A stretch of DNA of 64,000 nucleotides, taken from Chloroflexota bacterium. GTDB taxonomy: Bacteria > Chloroflexota > UBA11872 > VXNJ01. The notes beneath the pieces are model-generated. The model saw only the letters and a list, made by a program, of their open reading frames with translations. It did no database searches and was not told where the DNA came from. Below, piece after piece: positions 61,901 through 64,000 of the stretch. Where the stretch lies: positions 96,452-160,451 of the forward strand of contig JAPOWW010000009.1 in NCBI GenBank assembly GCA_026707405.1, written 5' to 3'. The number at the start of each line of letters is the position of its first letter. Positions within the stretch are counted from its first letter, which is position 1. The position numbers and the translations under genes are program-made.

Positions 61901-64000
61901 ACCGGCCAACCATCACCCTCTCGGTGGACGACACCAGCATTACGGAGGGGGATACCGCCACTTTCACCCTGACAAGGGGCAACAACACCGCCAACGAGCT
62001 GATCGTGGGCGTGTCGGTAGACGACCCCGGCGGGTTCCTGGATGGCAACTTTGCTTCGGACGCGGTTGCCGTCCCTTCCAACATCGTCTTTGCGCCGGGC
62101 GAAACGACCAAGGAAGTCGCCATCACCCCGCCCGACGACTGGCGGGATATCCCTGACAACGCCTTTACCTTCACCGTCGCGCAGGAGGCGGACTACGACA
62201 TCGTGGGCTCCGCATCGCTGACCGTGCAGGTGGCGGACAACGACGTGGCGCCGCAGGTGTCCATCAGCTTCAACCACGCGGAGGTCGAGGAAGGCAACGA
62301 CCTTGTCCTGGAAATCAGACGTATCGGGGAGGACAAGAACCCGCTGGAAATCCCCATCACGGCCGGGCCGGTGGGCGACCAGCAGTACCACGTGTTCGGC
62401 ATGGACGCGGGTATGTCACTGTTGACCTTCAGGTACAGCCAGCCCGACGACAGCTACAAGGGACCTGACCACCACTACGAGGCGACGCTCCAACCCGGGA
62501 GAGCCGAATTCTGGGTACCGGCGAGCACGGCCACCGTGACCGGCGCCATAGTGGACAACGACGCCTACATCGTGGGGGTGCAAGCCTACAGGAGCAACAT
62601 CAACGAGGGGAATCTCCTCGACTACCGGATCTTCCACAACGGGCACACCGGGGAAGCCCTCCGGGTGAGGGTGAACCACTCGGAGAACGGCAATGCCGTG
62701 TACGATTCGATCCTTGGAACCCAGGTCCACATCATTCCCGCCGGGAACTCGTACATCACCCCGGGCTACATTACCCACCGCAACGACGGCTACGACGGTG
62801 ATGCGGAGTTCACGGTCGAGCTGCTGGCTGACGACGCCTATGAGATCAACAGCTCGTACCCGTCTGGGACCGTCACCGTTCGCAACACGGACCCCCTGCC
62901 GGTGCTGGGATTCCGCGACGCGAGCACCACCGTCAGCGAAGGCGCCGGTACCATCGACATCTGGGTGGACATGGTCACGGCCCCGCCCTCTCTCATGACC
63001 ACAACCGTCGATTACAGCGTCAACGACCACTTCACCGGCGACGGCCTCAGTGTCACCCAGACAACGGGAACACTCAGCTTCGCGCCGGGGGAGACCAGCG
63101 CCGCCATCCCGGTGGAGGTCCTGCAGAACTCCATCGCCGGATACAAGGAGCGCTTTCACGTCGTCCTGTCAAACCCCGTCAATGCCGCCCTCCAGGACGG
63201 CGTAGCCAACCTCGTCCATCACGGAGTCATCGAAGACGACGAGTCGTCGGTCACGCTGGAGGCCCAGGGGCAGGCCGTCGACGAGGGCAGCGACGTAATC
63301 CTGACCCTCACCCGCGACGGCGACACGACCGACGAGTTGACCGTGTGGCTGCAGGTCGTCAAGACCGCCCCTCATGCCGAAAGCCGCCAGGACGCCGTAG
63401 TGTTCCCGGCGGGGGACGCCACCGTGGAGCACACCATAACCACCACGGACGATGACGTCCGGGCCGGTTCCCACACGGTGACGGCCACGCTCCTTGACCC
63501 GCCGTCCATCGGAGAACCCAGGACCTACTGGCGGGTAAGGCCGTCCAGCGTTACGGTGACGGTGCGAGACACCAATTTGGAGACGGTAGTCCTGCTTACC
63601 CCCGACCTGCGGGTGGTCGAGGGAGAATCGATAACCCTGGAGCTGTCCAGGTCCGGCAGGAGTCCGCTAACAGTGACCCTGGAAGTGACCGAGACCGGTG
63701 ACTACACAACCGGCGTCCTTCCTGAAACCGTGACCTTCGCTCTACAGCAAGCAACTGCCACGGTCACGATCGCGACGCAGGATGACACCACCACCGAAGA
63801 CCTCGGCAAGCTGACAGTGACGCTGGTGGACGGGACGGACTACCGCGCCGGCTGGCCCAATTCGCACACCTTCACCATCTATGACAACGACGGCGCAAAG
63901 CCATCGGTGTCAGTTACCAGGGACCAGGCCTGGGTGAACGAGGGGCAGCCGGTGTCATTCACGGTCACCCGCAGCACTCCCACTAACAACGCCCTGCAGG
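58948..64000 (+). CDS. Very large secreted Calx-beta repeat protein (3' end outside window)
   Basis: The frame is open from GTG 58948 to the window end, at least 1684 residues, and continues. GGAG lies nine bases before the GTG. A signal peptide (AVAYLVLTAALSLGLAAVVLV, then PARAQT) is followed by about ten Calx-beta-like modules, each with a strand such as SVAEGDAATFTLTRTG, IVEGGSTAVTFTRTG, SITEGDTATFTLTRG or VVEGESITLELSRSG, a negative DDxxxxD-like turn and a closing TVTDND/TIYDND strand. The TWEPN and EAQYWTV segments occur twice each, showing internal duplication. Calx-beta domains bind calcium and build rod-like adhesins or matrix proteins. The C terminus, with any wall anchor or enzymatic domain, is not visible. 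Confidence 0.9.
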   Translation, partial: MTRFSKAVAYLVLTAALSLGLAAVVLVGSTPPARAQTQTPVFKIDGFYSGLPQVYEGAKVRFKLTPLGRVTSASDVTVEVETWEPNLDDGNGNNASLQSHRFTFSPNDVVSKYFWVTAYVDGVDESAEAGHVLKARLVPSSDGSYALDAQNEAEFTILDPPADVPRISIASDSTSVAEGDAATFTLTRTGDTASPLTVQISVEDPNGFTRGDFWDPPPAMPTSVEFEANSSTATVSLQTLDDHRDIPSASLAVQVEPPRMQPSVPNLVGHTGLQTRASTTVTDNDTAQELELNFGKDGTNGASASEGNFDELAIVVKRRQQDADTGVPARFMVRIETNRSGDDWRLEDWTQDAGTGRLYRDYSLELTGSDLEVEEELGVTFNGQAEPNWRYWASIRPIEDHAGFQVTASDEAQYWTVKSGFRETTVNATDGGASNGTISIDSDVTTVNEGESVVLTLYRIEGPMNKPVTVRVQTSEPNRLVGFGTNPSTEYHNVTIQPWRGHAEFTVYPYVDGVAETGTDQLRADIVSIGQVDGANRYQEGSPNRLAIEINDPPSGSTVVTLAANSSSIVEGGSTAVTFTRTGGDTAQPLTVNILVDDPDGRLRGNHWDPAPAIPTEVTFPANSTTQTLTLTFPDDQRDLEPAGLVKVHVLPGTGYYLGQTGNGGAFTTLSVTDNDTAQELTFKWGRISSDSQHWEVGESYLTCDEVQGTCTPGPAEGTFYYDDDRGFVVRHELQEPHPAHFLVSRRAQDTGKTATFVVRVEHNRGWESPRHAGWPTDPETGNRYQEFPLTLTGNQRQVVGRIEVLDNGLLDHNLWQYSAEIKQIEDAADGTALSPTEEAQYWTVNGARHKNIWPDVTLGVHFKLKSVTPKQVSEGQDVTIILERNWGNPLQPYVVEVRTWEPNRRMADGTNPTDQVHEVVFPAVPMTDLFVEYVTQTETLTVATFDDSVYETEDFFKTGLLLPSTISDRLLLISVKEATILDDDRPTITLSVDDTSITEGDTATFTLTRGNNTANELIVGVSVDDPGGFLDGNFASDAVAVPSNIVFAPGETTKEVAITPPDDWRDIPDNAFTFTVAQEADYDIVGSASLTVQVADNDVAPQVSISFNHAEVEEGNDLVLEIRRIGEDKNPLEIPITAGPVGDQQYHVFGMDAGMSLLTFRYSQPDDSYKGPDHHYEATLQPGRAEFWVPASTATVTGAIVDNDAYIVGVQAYRSNINEGNLLDYRIFHNGHTGEALRVRVNHSENGNAVYDSILGTQVHIIPAGNSYITPGYITHRNDGYDGDAEFTVELLADDAYEINSSYPSGTVTVRNTDPLPVLGFRDASTTVSEGAGTIDIWVDMVTAPPSLMTTTVDYSVNDHFTGDGLSVTQTTGTLSFAPGETSAAIPVEVLQNSIAGYKERFHVVLSNPVNAALQDGVANLVHHGVIEDDESSVTLEAQGQAVDEGSDVILTLTRDGDTTDELTVWLQVVKTAPHAESRQDAVVFPAGDATVEHTITTTDDDVRAGSHTVTATLLDPPSIGEPRTYWRVRPSSVTVTVRDTNLETVVLLTPDLRVVEGESITLELSRSGRSPLTVTLEVTETGDYTTGVLPETVTFALQQATATVTIATQDDTTTEDLGKLTVTLVDGTDYRAGWPNSHTFTIYDNDGAKPSVSVTRDQAWVNEGQPVSFTVTRSTPTNNALQ

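Noticed and set aside
1..64000. tRNA, rRNA, CRISPR arrays and insertion sequences
   Set aside because: Intergenic regions were read on both strands; no cloverleaf with a TTCGA-type arm, no rRNA core, no regular spacer-repeat array and no transposase was found.

Overview
This is about 64 kb of high-GC bacterial chromosome. The gene set suggests a Chloroflexota (Dehalococcoidia or SAR202-like) genome. The lineage call is inference and rests on these points: an LGFP-like/NBR1-like SpoIID protein, a YfhO membrane protein, proline/threonine-rich lipoprotein linkers, the block alaS - baseplate-J-like gene - ruvX - mltG - pepP-like - efp - accB-like, and a very high share of TTG start codons. I found no rRNA, tRNA, CRISPR array, phage module or complete insertion sequence. 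The window reads as core chromosome, with a more accessory stretch from about 52 kb to the end.

Layout. 0-7 kb: a lactate racemase fragment, an alpha/beta-hydrolase that has lost its catalytic residues, a Gfo/Idh/MocA oxidoreductase, and a minus-strand operon (DUF58, transglutaminase-like membrane protein, three small membrane-associated proteins). 7-15 kb: a GNAT acetyltransferase, a UvrD/PcrA helicase, an ATP-dependent DNA ligase, an SMP-30 lactonase and a LysM plus PQQ-type sugar dehydrogenase lipoprotein. 14.7-17.5 kb: a minus-strand operon of SDR, D-aminoacylase-like hydrolase and an ArsC/Spx-like protein with an in-frame TGA, read here as a selenoprotein. 18-27 kb: a DtxR-family regulator, an ABC-2 exporter, a membrane-fused spermidine-synthase-like protein, a nucleoside phosphorylase, a membrane molybdoenzyme, dnaN and an ANTAR response regulator. 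27-37 kb: YfhO plus a glycosyltransferase, the c-di-AMP pair cdaA-cdaR, argF and a SpoIID protein. 37-48 kb: the alaS-to-accB-like operon, convergent with secD-secF. 48-52 kb: a PEP-mutase/isocitrate-lyase family enzyme, an AIM24-family protein, an unknown gene and the YifB/ComM ATPase. 52-58 kb: two divergent paralogous single-chain signalling proteins (GAF-PAS-histidine kinase-receiver-winged helix), the second degenerate and translationally coupled to a DegV protein. 58-64 kb: helically phased TCAC repeats, a decayed MarR-family gene and a very large secreted Calx-beta protein that runs off the window.

The strongest observation is the ArsC/Spx-like gene at 14731-15081. Its TGA lies exactly where the nucleophilic cysteine belongs, giving a U-x-x-C redox motif, and a perfect 7-bp stem with a GGAU loop follows at bacterial SECIS distance. 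A second theme is proteins that keep their fold but have lost key residues: the alpha/beta-hydrolase, the transglutaminase-like protein, a biotin-carrier-like protein without the biotinyl lysine, and the second signalling protein, whose receiver has Glu in place of the phospho-acceptor Asp. Family calls come from reading the translations; no database search was run.
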